Source: CAYQCH01 sp964415935
Lineage (GTDB): Bacteria > Patescibacteriota > Patescibacteriia > VMEV01 > CAYQCH01
Reading direction: 5' to 3'
NCBI GenBank assembly: GCA_964415935.1
Contig: CAYQCH010000016.1
Location: 1 to 25,330 of the forward strand
Length of the DNA: 25,330 nt
Numbering within the stretch: position 1 is the first letter of the stretch; each line of letters starts with the position of its first letter. Positions 1 through 7,725 of this stretch are shown one piece after another. The notes beneath the pieces were generated by a model. The model ran no database searches, was not told the origin of the DNA, and saw only the letters and a list, made by a program, of their open reading frames with translations. The position numbers and the translations under genes are program-made.

Positions 1-2058
1 CTGACGTTTGGCAGCAATGAGGCTGCGGCTCTGGCCTGGCGCGAGTTGCGCGACCGTGCCGATGTGTACGCGGTGCAACCCAACTTTCTCTATTCCGCCG
101 CGGCGAGCGCGGCCGATCCGTTGCTGGCGGCGCAAACACACCTGGAAGTCATTGAGGCCTACCGCGCCTGGGATCATGTCTCTTCTTCGCCCAATGTCGT
201 GGTGGCGGTCATAGACAGCGGCGTCGACATCAACCACGAAGACTTGCGCGACAACATCTGGACAAACCCGCATGAAGAAATCAACGGCATAGACGACGAT
301 AACAACGGCTACGTCGATGATATCCACGGGTGGGATTTTTTGACGGACACGAACGACGTCGACCCGAAATGGACTAAAGGGACGCCGGAAAATGCCATCG
401 GCATCCAGCATGGCACGGGCGTGGCAGGTATTATCGGCGCGGCGGGGGACAATGACCGCGGTATTGCAGGTGTAACCTGGGGCGTGCAAATCATGCCGCT
501 GCGCGTGCTAAATGAGTACGGCATCGGCGATTCTGATTTGGTCAGCGTGGCCTTGCAGTACGCCGTGAAGATGGGGGTAGACATCATCAACCTGAGCCTG
601 GTCGGTACGGATGCCGACCCTTTGGCCATCGATGCCTTACAGAAGGCGCATGACCAGAACATCATCGTGGTGGCGGCGGCGGGCAACAGCGGGTTGAATC
701 TTAATGAAGACCGCGACTACCCTGTCTGTTATGACGAAGCGGGTCCCTCTACGGTTATCGGGGTGGGAGCCATCAACAACCAGCTGGACCGGCCCAGCTT
801 TTCCAATTTCGGTTCGGATTGCGTGGATGTGGTTGCGCCAGGCGTGAAGGTGTTTACGACCCGGCATGTTGCGCCGGCATTCACCAATAAAGACAAGTAT
901 GCGGCGCTATTTTCTGGCACGTCTTTTGCCGCGCCCCAGGTAACCGGGGTCGTGGCGCTCATGAAGGCCTTGCGTCCCTCACTGACGCCGGAGCAGGCAT
1001 TGTACGTGCTGAAACAGGGCTCCACCCGGCTGAACCCCAACGACCACGTCGTTGCATCGGGATTTGAATACGTGTTGAACGCCGGCGGAAGCCTGCAAGT
1101 CCTGGAGGAGGCCGAATTTATCGACCCGAGCGAGCCCATCAGCGGCCCGCCGCCATCCACGGCGCCGGGGGAATTCCTCGCATACCCGCGCGGTTCAAAC
1201 AACGGTTCCGCGTATCGCTATCAGTTTCCAGGGCCTGTGCTCCTGACGCCTGTTGTTTTCACGCAGGATGCGTTGCAGGCGGGCATGCGCGTGGAGCGCG
1301 AGAGCAAAAATCGGTTGCTTGTTTCCGCCTGGCGCCCGAACTCCAAGTTTTTGTGGAGGTATAACGTGCTGACCAATGAACTGTCTCAGGTGTTTCAGGT
1401 CCCCCTCGACAACGAACAGACGGTCGGCCATGTGGCCGTCGGCAATGTTGATTTTGACGCGCAACCCGAAATGATCGTCGTGGCTGGCCCGCAAAGCAAG
1501 CCGTTTGTCAGCGTGTTCACCCAAACCGGTTCGCTGAAGTTTCAGTTCCCCGCGTATGGAGGCGATGTCACCGGGGGGCTGGACGTTGGCCTTATCGACG
1601 TGAATGGGGATGATATTCTGGAAATCGTTACGGTACCTGTCAGCCAGACATCCGGGCATGTGAAAGTGTTCGACTACACGGGATTGCTGCTGAATGAGTG
1701 GCAGGCCTACGGGCCGTCATTCCGCCTTGGCGCCACATTGAGCGTCATCGACATGAACAAAGATTTGAAACAGGAAATCGTGGTCGGGCCCGGGCAGGGA
1801 GGAGGGCCTCATGTGAAAGTGTTTTCCGCGGACGGCAACATGGAGCATGAATTTTTCGCCGGGGAAGTCGGGGAATCCAGCGGCGCCATTGTTGATTTCG
1901 TGGACATAGATAATGACCAGGTCCAGGAGTTTGTCGTCTCGTACCATGCGGGACATCAAAGCATCGTCCGCGTGTACAGCGTCAGCGGGCATTTCCTGGC
2001 TGAACACGGCGTATTTGACCCTGCGTTCAAGGGAGCCATAGGCATTGTCCCGCTCTAA
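1..2058 (+). CDS. S8 (subtilisin-like) serine protease with C-terminal FG-GAP/VCBS-like repeats, 5'-truncated
   Basis: The frame is open from base 1, so the gene begins upstream; the first TTG/ATG codons in the window are not the real start. The visible N-terminus ending in YAVQPNFLY looks like the end of an inhibitor-I9 propeptide. The S8 catalytic triad is complete: Asp in AVIDSGVD (codon 214-216), His in QHGTGVAGI (409-411) and Ser in FSGTSFAAP (922-924). The oxyanion Asn lies in AAAGNSG. From about base 1420 to the end there are at least four repeats of the type D-x-D/N-x-D followed by E-I/M/F-V-V (for example DVNGDDILEIV and DIDNDQVQEFV), as in calcium-binding FG-GAP/VCBS beta-propeller blades. 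I infer an exported or surface protease that may bind glycans or proteins. The signal peptide would lie off the window. A strong terminator follows 5 bases after the stop. Confidence 0.9.
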   Translation: MTFGSNEAAALAWRELRDRADVYAVQPNFLYSAAASAADPLLAAQTHLEVIEAYRAWDHVSSSPNVVVAVIDSGVDINHEDLRDNIWTNPHEEINGIDDDNNGYVDDIHGWDFLTDTNDVDPKWTKGTPENAIGIQHGTGVAGIIGAAGDNDRGIAGVTWGVQIMPLRVLNEYGIGDSDLVSVALQYAVKMGVDIINLSLVGTDADPLAIDALQKAHDQNIIVVAAAGNSGLNLNEDRDYPVCYDEAGPSTVIGVGAINNQLDRPSFSNFGSDCVDVVAPGVKVFTTRHVAPAFTNKDKYAALFSGTSFAAPQVTGVVALMKALRPSLTPEQALYVLKQGSTRLNPNDHVVASGFEYVLNAGGSLQVLEEAEFIDPSEPISGPPPSTAPGEFLAYPRGSNNGSAYRYQFPGPVLLTPVVFTQDALQAGMRVERESKNRLLVSAWRPNSKFLWRYNVLTNELSQVFQVPLDNEQTVGHVAVGNVDFDAQPEMIVVAGPQSKPFVSVFTQTGSLKFQFPAYGGDVTGGLDVGLIDVNGDDILEIVTVPVSQTSGHVKVFDYTGLLLNEWQAYGPSFRLGATLSVIDMNKDLKQEIVVGPGQGGGPHVKVFSADGNMEHEFFAGEVGESSGAIVDFVDIDNDQVQEFVVSYHAGHQSIVRVYSVSGHFLAEHGVFDPAFKGAIGIVPL

Positions 2059-2063
2059 AAGCG

Positions 2064-2088
2064 ACCGGCCCGGAACGGGCCGGTTTTT
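2064..2088 (+). terminator. Rho-independent terminator after the S8 protease
   Basis: ACCGGCCCG, loop GAA, CGGGCCGGT form a perfect 9-bp GC-rich stem that runs into TTTTT. It begins 5 bases after the protease stop codon. The same element reappears at 2219-2243 because the 55 bases around it are duplicated across the N gap; in the genome it is almost certainly present once. Confidence 0.9.
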
Positions 2089-2242
2089 GGTATACTANNN
2101 NNNNNNNNNNNNNNNNNNNNNNNNNNNNNNNNNNNNNNNNNNNNNNNNNNNNNNNNNNNNNNNNNNNNNNNNNNNNNNNNNNNNNNNNNNNNNNNNNCAT
2201 TGTCCCGCTCTAAAAGCGACCGGCCCGGAACGGGCCGGTTTT

Positions 2243-2251
2243 TGGTATACT
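2243..2251 (+). promoter_or_regulatory. Extended -10 promoter for the glycan operon
   Basis: TGG followed by TATACT (2246-2251) fits an extended -10 element (TGn-TATAAT type). No -35 hexamer is visible, because that position falls inside the upstream terminator stem. Transcription would begin near 2258, giving a short leader of about 18 bases before the ATG at 2276. A duplicate copy at 2088-2096 belongs to the contig overlap. Confidence 0.6.
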
Positions 2252-2275
2252 ATTCACATAGCGTTAACGCATCGT

Positions 2276-3292
2276 ATGGCCAAACAAGCGATTTTTGAGA
2301 AAAAGAACATCCTGGTGACCGGCGGCGCCGGGTTTATCGGCTCGCATTTATGCGACGAACTGGTCAAAACAGCCAAGGTTATTTGCGTCGACAATTTCCT
2401 GACCAGCCAGCGCTCCAACATCGAGCATTTGCTGCAGAACCCCAACTTCATCCTGGTCAACCACGACATGTCCACGCCGCTTGACCTGACGGCGTATCCC
2501 GAACTTGCGCAGTTTCGCGTGGAGTTCCAGGGCGTGCAGGAAATTTACCATCTGGCATGCCCGACTTCGCCCAAAAACTTCATGGAGCAGCGCATCGCCA
2601 CCCTCGACGCCAACAGCCTGGCCATGAAGCATACCCTGGAAATAGCCAGGCAGTACGGCGCCAAATTTTTGTTTGCTTCCAGTTCCGTCATTTATGGCAT
2701 GCGCCGGCCTGAAGATCCGTACTTTTACGAAAGCTATGTCGGCGGCCTGGACCAGTACAGCCCGCGCGCCTGTTACGACCTGGGTAAAAAGTTTGCGGAA
2801 GCCATGGTTCACACCTATCGCGAGGCGTACGGCATACGCACGCGTGTCGCGCGCATCTTCCGCACTTACGGCCCGCGCATGGTTCTCAACAATGGCCACA
2901 TGATTCCGGACTTCATTATTCAGGCCTTGCAAAATCAGGATTTGGTTGTGTATGGTGATGAAACATTCCGTACCTCGCTCTGTTATGTGTCTGACGTGGT
3001 GGACGGCCTTATCCGCCTCATGGGCAGCAATCAGGATGACATGACCGTCAACCTGGGCAGCGACCAGGATGTGCCGATTTTGACGGTGGCCGACAAGATC
3101 GTGAAGCTGACGAATTCCCATTCGCAGATCCGGTTTGAGGCACCCCTGTTGTTCATGACTCCGCTGGGACTGCCGGTCATCACGGCAGCCAAGGACGAGC
3201 TGGGCTGGATCCCCGTTGTTACGTTGGAGCGCGGATTGCAAATGACCATTGATTACGCCAAGGCTGAGCGTTCACGCATCGGCCTGGCCTGA
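2276..3292 (+). CDS. NAD-dependent SDR epimerase/dehydratase, UDP-xylose-synthase-like
   Basis: This is a 338-residue extended short-chain dehydrogenase. The Rossmann motif GGAGFIGS (Gly16/19/22) binds NAD. The catalytic Tyr167-x3-Lys171 lies in CYDLGKK, and FASSSVIYG supplies the Ser region. The stretches NPNFILVNHD, HLACPTSP, SPRACYD and ARIFRTYGPRM are close to UDP-glucuronate decarboxylase (UXS), which makes UDP-xylose through a 4-keto intermediate. Two regions differ from UXS: the active-site loop reads GDETFRTSLCYV instead of the usual Q-T-R pattern, and the RKPDI-like loop is replaced by GLPVI, so the substrate may differ. The ATG at 2276 was chosen because it follows the promoter and gives the standard N-terminus; the longer frame upstream runs through the N gap. 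It leads a six-gene glycosyltransferase operon. Confidence 0.85.
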   Translation: MAKQAIFEKKNILVTGGAGFIGSHLCDELVKTAKVICVDNFLTSQRSNIEHLLQNPNFILVNHDMSTPLDLTAYPELAQFRVEFQGVQEIYHLACPTSPKNFMEQRIATLDANSLAMKHTLEIARQYGAKFLFASSSVIYGMRRPEDPYFYESYVGGLDQYSPRACYDLGKKFAEAMVHTYREAYGIRTRVARIFRTYGPRMVLNNGHMIPDFIIQALQNQDLVVYGDETFRTSLCYVSDVVDGLIRLMGSNQDDMTVNLGSDQDVPILTVADKIVKLTNSHSQIRFEAPLLFMTPLGLPVITAAKDELGWIPVVTLERGLQMTIDYAKAERSRIGLA

Positions 3293-3301
3293 TGCCTCTC
3301 T

Positions 3302-3970
3302 ATGAAACTGATGGCCGTCATCCCGGCGTACAACACCGAAGAGATGGTCGCCGAAGTGGTGGCGGCCGTGCGGCCGTTGGTCGATTCGGTGATTGTCGTT
3401 GACGATGGTTCCAAAGACGCCACCGCCGGCAAGGCGCGTGCGGCCGGCGCGTTGGTCGTCAGCCATCTGGTAAACCGCGGACAGGGCGCCGCATTACAGA
3501 CCGGCATGGACCTGGCACTTCATCTGGATGCGGACGTCATCGTACACGTCGATTCCGACGGGCAGCATCCGACGCATCAGATTCCGCAGCTGGTCGCGCC
3601 CATCATTGCGGGAGACGCTGACGTCGTGCTTGGCTCCCGGTTTTTAGATAATACTTCCAACGTGCCGGTCGGCCGCAGGTTTTTGTTGAAGGCAGGCGGT
3701 ATTTTTACGCGCATTATGAGTGGCCTGTCCATTACGGACCCGCATAGCGGATTCCGGGCCCTGAGCCGCGCCGCTGCGCAGAAAATCAAGCTGCGGCAGG
3801 ACCGCATGGCGCATGCGTCGGAATTCCTGCAGCTGCTGTCCCGCCATGAATTGCGATACCGGGAAATTCCCGTGACTATCCGCTACACCGAGTATTCCAT
3901 GGCGCACGGGCAAAGTTCCTGGAACGCTATCCGCATTGTCATTGACCTCATTAAAGGGTCCATTCTCTAA
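3302..3970 (+). CDS. GT2 glycosyltransferase, dolichol/polyprenyl-phosphate sugar synthase type
   Basis: This 222-residue GT-A enzyme begins VIPAYN and continues with IVVDDGSKDAT, NRGQGAALQTG and the metal/sugar-binding DSDGQHP, then VLGSRF and DPHSGFRA. These are the hallmarks of DPM1-like synthases, which move a sugar (mannose or glucose, for example) from a nucleotide sugar to a polyprenyl phosphate at the cytoplasmic face. There are no transmembrane helices of its own. The next gene, a DUF2304 membrane protein starting 2 bases after the stop, is the usual companion of such GT2 enzymes and probably anchors it. The lipid-linked sugar would serve the GT-C membrane transferases found further along the window. 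No Shine-Dalgarno sequence precedes the ATG. Confidence 0.9.
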   Translation: MKLMAVIPAYNTEEMVAEVVAAVRPLVDSVIVVDDGSKDATAGKARAAGALVVSHLVNRGQGAALQTGMDLALHLDADVIVHVDSDGQHPTHQIPQLVAPIIAGDADVVLGSRFLDNTSNVPVGRRFLLKAGGIFTRIMSGLSITDPHSGFRALSRAAAQKIKLRQDRMAHASEFLQLLSRHELRYREIPVTIRYTEYSMAHGQSSWNAIRIVIDLIKGSIL

Positions 3971-3972
3971 CT

Positions 3973-4323
3973 ATGCTGTTTTTCCAGGTGCTGGCGACAT
4001 GTTTCATCCTGTTTTCGGTCAATCGCATCGTAGACCGCTATCGTCATGAGCTTCTGCCCAAGGCTGAGATGATCGTGTGGATTGTCTTTTGGGCGCTGGT
4101 CGCCACTGCGGTCTGGTGGCCGCGCGGCACCGATATCATTGCCCGCGCCCTTGGCGTAAGCCGCGGCGCAGACGTTATTTTTGCCGGTTCCATCGCATTG
4201 ATTTTTTACCTGCTGTTCGGGGTGTTTTCGCATGTACACCGTTTGCAGCGGGAATTGACGCAGCTGGTGCGTTCTTTGGCTATTTTGGAAGAAGCAAAGA
4301 AGAAGGAATCGCAGCCCAAATAG
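3973..4323 (+). CDS. DUF2304 family membrane protein
   Basis: The protein has 116 residues with three hydrophobic segments (about residues 1-18, 33-50 and 69-88) and a charged cytoplasmic tail (EEAKKKESQ). The segment WWPRGTDIIARALGVSRGADVIFAGS matches the conserved part of DUF2304, where an R-G-x-D pair recurs between helices 2 and 3. In many bacteria and archaea DUF2304 genes sit directly after a polyprenyl-phosphate GT2, as here. The tail after helix 3 looks like a coiled coil, so a role as membrane anchor or partner of the GT2 is likely. That role is inferred from neighbourhood. Confidence 0.82.
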   Translation: MLFFQVLATCFILFSVNRIVDRYRHELLPKAEMIVWIVFWALVATAVWWPRGTDIIARALGVSRGADVIFAGSIALIFYLLFGVFSHVHRLQRELTQLVRSLAILEEAKKKESQPK

Positions 4324-4324
4324 T

Positions 4325-5404
4325 ATGCCGCGGCGCGTGAAAGTCATGACCGTGGTGGTGGCCTATAACCCGTACCGAGCTGGATTTTTTCCGCGGTGCT
4401 TGCAAGCCTTGCTCGCCCTGGACCTACAAAGCGATGATTTGGAAATCGACCATCAGGTACTGGTTGTCGACAACGCTTCATCCGATGACACGCGGTTGCG
4501 CGTCCGCCGCGAGTTTCCTCATGTCGAAGTGCATGCCAGTCAGGAGAATCTTGGGTACGCAGGCGGCAATAATGTGGGATTTGAGAAGGCGCTGGCCTGC
4601 CAGGCGGATTTTGTGGGCGTCGTGACGCAGGATGTGATAGTAGACAGGCAGTGGCTGCTCGCTTCGGTCCGTGCCGCGCACAGCGACGGGCGCATCGGCG
4701 TGGTCCAGCCCCTGCTGCTGCTCTGGCCGCAACAGGACATGGTGAATTCCATCGGCAATGCCATCCACATCCTGGGGTATGGGTATGCGCGCGGATACCG
4801 TGATCCAGCTGCGCGGCATGAGCGGGGAGAGGCGCGTGACGTTCCGTACGCAAGCGGTGCCTGCCTCCTGGTCAGCAGCAAGGCGCTGCGGGACGTGGGT
4901 GGATTTGACGAAGAAATGTGGATGTACAATGAAGACCAGGATCTGGGCTGGAGGATGTGGCTGATGGGGTATCGCAATATCATGGCGCCGCAAAGTAAAG
5001 CCTACCACCAATACGAATTCAGCCGCAGCATCAGCAAGGTCTATTTTATGGACCGCAACCGGCTGATCGTCATGTTTCAGAACTACCATTGGGCCACGCT
5101 GGCTCTGCTGGCGCCGGCCTTATTCGCAAATGAAATGGCCACCTTTGCTTTGGCAGTTGCGGGCGGGTGGTGGCGCGAAAAAATCCGCGTCTGGCGCTAT
5201 TTTTTGCGCCGCAATTCCTGGCGTACTATCGCCAAGAAGCGCCGGCTCCGGCAAAAACAGCGGATTGCCAAAGACAGCGCCATTATTGCCATGTGCACGG
5301 GAAAAATTTTGTTTCAGGATATGCGCAACGTTGTAATAGAGAGGGTAGCCAACCCTGTATTGCAGGCGTATTGGCAGGTATTGCGAATAATTGTCCGTTG
5401 GTAA
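4325..5404 (+). CDS. GT2 family glycosyltransferase, rhamnosyltransferase-like
   Basis: This is a 359-residue GT-A transferase. VVAYNP opens the fold, followed by VLVVDNASSDDT and the typical ENLGYAGGNNVGFEKA. The usual D-x-D site is altered to TQDV. SGACLLVSSKALRDVGGFDEEM and the acidic YNEDQDLGWR complete the acceptor and catalytic-base region. This set resembles bacterial rhamnosyltransferases and other side-chain GT2 enzymes. One hydrophobic stretch near residues 256-281 may bind the membrane, and the remaining tail is rich in Arg and Lys. The gene starts 1 base after the DUF2304 stop and ends 1 base before the next ATG. Donor and acceptor cannot be read from the sequence. Confidence 0.87.
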   Translation: MPRRVKVMTVVVAYNPYRAGFFPRCLQALLALDLQSDDLEIDHQVLVVDNASSDDTRLRVRREFPHVEVHASQENLGYAGGNNVGFEKALACQADFVGVVTQDVIVDRQWLLASVRAAHSDGRIGVVQPLLLLWPQQDMVNSIGNAIHILGYGYARGYRDPAARHERGEARDVPYASGACLLVSSKALRDVGGFDEEMWMYNEDQDLGWRMWLMGYRNIMAPQSKAYHQYEFSRSISKVYFMDRNRLIVMFQNYHWATLALLAPALFANEMATFALAVAGGWWREKIRVWRYFLRRNSWRTIAKKRRLRQKQRIAKDSAIIAMCTGKILFQDMRNVVIERVANPVLQAYWQVLRIIVRW

Positions 5405-5405
5405 T

Positions 5406-6521
5406 ATGCGCATTGCTCATATTGTTTCTACATTTCCGCCGTACCAGGGAGGCATGGGCAATGTCGCCGCCGCATGGCAACGGGAATTGCTCCGCCTAGG
5501 CCACGATTGCGACGTCCTGACGCCATGGTATGGGGCGTATGGGGAAGCCCCTGAGGCGGAGCCGAAGGTACATCGCATCAGGCCGTTTTTGCATTTTGGA
5601 AATGCCGCGTTTGTGCCCAAACTGCGCAAGCACCTGTCTGAGTACGACGTGTTGCACTTGCATTATCCGTTTTTTGGAGGAGCGGAAACGGTCGCCTGGC
5701 ATAAGCATCGGCACCCAGGGCAGCGCCTGGTGGTCACGTACCACATGGATACCATTGGCCCCGACTGGCGCGCGGCTGTATTCGCGCTTTACCGCGCAAC
5801 GTTCATGCCCTGGATTTTGAGCCAGGCTGATGCAGTTACGGTTTCATCGCTGGACTATGCCCGCCATTCGGCGTTACGGCATCGGCTGGCGTGCTGGCCC
5901 GTCCATGAGCTGCCGTTCGGCGTGGATGAGGAGTATACCCCGGTCGAGCGCCCAGGCTTGCGGGAGGACGGCGTGCTGCACCTCCTGTTTGTCGGCGCAT
6001 TGGATGCGCCCCACTACTTTAAGGGCCTGCTTGATTTGTTTGAAGCTTTGCGGCTGGCCAGGCAGGGAGGCGTGCCTGTGTTTCTCACGGTCGTGGGGGA
6101 CGGCGATATGCGCGCCGACTACGAGGCCGAAGCGGGGCGGTTAGGCATACAAAAGCACGTGCTCTTTACCGGTCGCGTCAGTCGGGACCGGCTTATTGAA
6201 TCTTACCGGCAGGCGGACGTGCTGGCGCTGCCGTCCGTTGATCGCAGCGAGGCCTTCGGCCTTGTCCTGGCCGAAGCCATGGCCTGCGGCACGCCAGTGA
6301 TCGCCTCGGATTTGCCCGGCGTGCGAACCGTGCCTGAACCGGGGAAAACCGGGTGGTTGTCCGCGCCGCGCTCGCCGCAAGGCCTGGCGGACACGTTTCA
6401 AACAATTTGGCGTCAGCGCGACCGGCTGCCGCAGATGCGCCAGGATGCCGCGAAAAGGGCGGATACCCTGTACCGATGGCCCGCCATTACGAGACGGCTT
6501 CTTGAGCTATATCAGCCTTAA
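5406..6521 (+). CDS. GT4 family glycosyltransferase
   Basis: This is a 371-residue GT-B enzyme. The N-terminal glycine-rich loop is STFPPYQGGMGNVA, followed by HLHYPFFGGAE and VTYHMD. The C-terminal half has LLFVGALD, VVGDGDMR and HVLFTGRVS, and the family E-x7-E motif lies in EAFGLVLAEAMACGTP, which contacts the nucleotide sugar. These features place it in GT4, retaining transferases often using UDP-glucose or GDP-mannose. I chose the ATG at 5406, 1 base after the previous stop, over an upstream alternative start at 5391 that would overlap the preceding gene; the MRIAHIVS start fits the family. It has no membrane helix and is likely cytoplasmic or peripheral. Confidence 0.9.
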   Translation: MRIAHIVSTFPPYQGGMGNVAAAWQRELLRLGHDCDVLTPWYGAYGEAPEAEPKVHRIRPFLHFGNAAFVPKLRKHLSEYDVLHLHYPFFGGAETVAWHKHRHPGQRLVVTYHMDTIGPDWRAAVFALYRATFMPWILSQADAVTVSSLDYARHSALRHRLACWPVHELPFGVDEEYTPVERPGLREDGVLHLLFVGALDAPHYFKGLLDLFEALRLARQGGVPVFLTVVGDGDMRADYEAEAGRLGIQKHVLFTGRVSRDRLIESYRQADVLALPSVDRSEAFGLVLAEAMACGTPVIASDLPGVRTVPEPGKTGWLSAPRSPQGLADTFQTIWRQRDRLPQMRQDAAKRADTLYRWPAITRRLLELYQP

Positions 6522-6522
6522 T

Positions 6523-7725
6523 ATGCGGTTGCTGTTTGTTTCAAATTTGTACGAACCTTTTCAGCGCGGCGGCGCGGAAGAAGTGGTAAAGCGGAGCATT
6601 ACGGCGGCGCAGACGCTGGGACATGAGGTGTCCTTGTTGACGGCACGGCCGCGTCGGGCCGGCGCACGCTGTTCTGTCCGCATGACCAGCGAGCATGGCA
6701 CTGAGGTGTATTCATACTACCCTGCGAACTTCTTTTTTTATGCGGATGACCATGCCTGGCCGCCGCCGCTGCGTCTGATCTGGCATGGCATTGATCTGTT
6801 CAACGTCCATAGCGCTCTGGTGTTGCGCCGCGTCCTGGCGCAGGCCCGACCCGACGCCGTCATCACGCATAACTTGATGGGGATGGGGTTCACGCTTCCA
6901 GGCGTGCTGCGCCGCGTCGGCATGCCGCATATCCACGTCCTTCATGACATCCAGCTGGCCGTGCGCAGCGGGCTGATGCTGCATGGACGGGAGCATTCCT
7001 GGCATACGGACGGTCTGCCCGCGCGCGTATACCAGGCTGTGGTAAAGCGCCAATTTGGTTCGCCCACCGTCGTTGTTTCACCTTCGCAATTCCTGATGGA
7101 TTTTTATACGAAGCGCGGATATTTCCCGGCCAGTAAGAACATCGTGCTGCGCAATCCCGTAGATGAGCGTTTTTTTTCCGTGCAGCCGCAGGAACAGCCC
7201 GGACCGTTTCGGATATTGTTTGTCGGCCAGCTGGCCGAACATAAGGGTATCAGGGTCCTCCTGCAGGCGTTTGATCGGTTGCAAGCGCATGCGCCTGATG
7301 CGTATCGCCTGGACATTGTCGGAGACGGACCGCTGGCAGCTTCCGTCCAAAAATGGGCGCATGGTCGTTCCTTGGTGCAATACCACGGGCGGCTGGCCAA
7401 TGAGGAGCTGCTGCAACGGTACGGGCAGGCAGACGTGCTGGTCATGCCTACGTTGACGTATGAGAATTCGCCGAGCGTGATTTTTGAGGCGCTGGCGGCC
7501 GGAGTCCCCGTCATCGTCAGCAATATTGGCGGCGCGGCGGAGCCCGTCAGCGAAGGAAAAAATGGTTTTATCATCAAACCGGATGATGTCCAAGCTTTGG
7601 CGCAGGCCATTGAAGCCGCGGCCGACCGGCGCACTGAGTGGCCCCGCTGGCGCCAGAATGCAAAAAACAGCGTTCAGGGGCTGGGCAGCGAGCGCTATAT
7701 CACGGAGCTGCTTTCGTTACTGTGA
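6523..7725 (+). CDS. GT4 family glycosyltransferase
   Basis: This is a 400-residue GT-B enzyme, paralogous in type to the gene before it. NLYEPFQRGGAEEVV forms the N-terminal loop. ILFVGQLAEHKG, DIVGDGPL and the E-x7-E region ENSPSVIFEALAAGVPV are typical of GT4. The ATG at 6523 lies 1 base after the preceding stop; longer frames upstream overlap that gene and read as its shadow. It is the last gene of the plus-strand glycan operon, and its 3' end overlaps the convergent minus-strand gene by 9 bases. No terminator is visible at this junction. The sugar donor is unknown. Confidence 0.9.
   Translation: MRLLFVSNLYEPFQRGGAEEVVKRSITAAQTLGHEVSLLTARPRRAGARCSVRMTSEHGTEVYSYYPANFFFYADDHAWPPPLRLIWHGIDLFNVHSALVLRRVLAQARPDAVITHNLMGMGFTLPGVLRRVGMPHIHVLHDIQLAVRSGLMLHGREHSWHTDGLPARVYQAVVKRQFGSPTVVVSPSQFLMDFYTKRGYFPASKNIVLRNPVDERFFSVQPQEQPGPFRILFVGQLAEHKGIRVLLQAFDRLQAHAPDAYRLDIVGDGPLAASVQKWAHGRSLVQYHGRLANEELLQRYGQADVLVMPTLTYENSPSVIFEALAAGVPVIVSNIGGAAEPVSEGKNGFIIKPDDVQALAQAIEAAADRRTEWPRWRQNAKNSVQGLGSERYITELLSLL

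Larger units (their letters stand above)
2043..2252. other. Assembly gap (100 N, 2098-2197) flanked by an identical 55-base overlap
   Basis: Bases 2043-2097 and 2198-2252 are identical over all 55 positions, separated by exactly 100 N. The second copy simply continues the sequence (…TATACTA then TTCACATAG). The two contigs therefore overlap and the N run is a placeholder. Removing 155 bases joins protease, terminator, promoter and SDR gene without loss. No gene is interrupted here. Confidence 0.93.

Noticed and set aside
2043..2252. Apparent 55-base direct repeat, double terminator and double promoter
   Set aside because: The copies flank exactly 100 N and continue seamlessly when merged; they are contig overlap, not a biological repeat.
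2348..3241. Long minus-strand open frame opposite the UXS-like gene
   Set aside because: It lacks any recognisable motif and lies fully opposite a gene with complete family motifs; long antisense frames are expected at this GC content.
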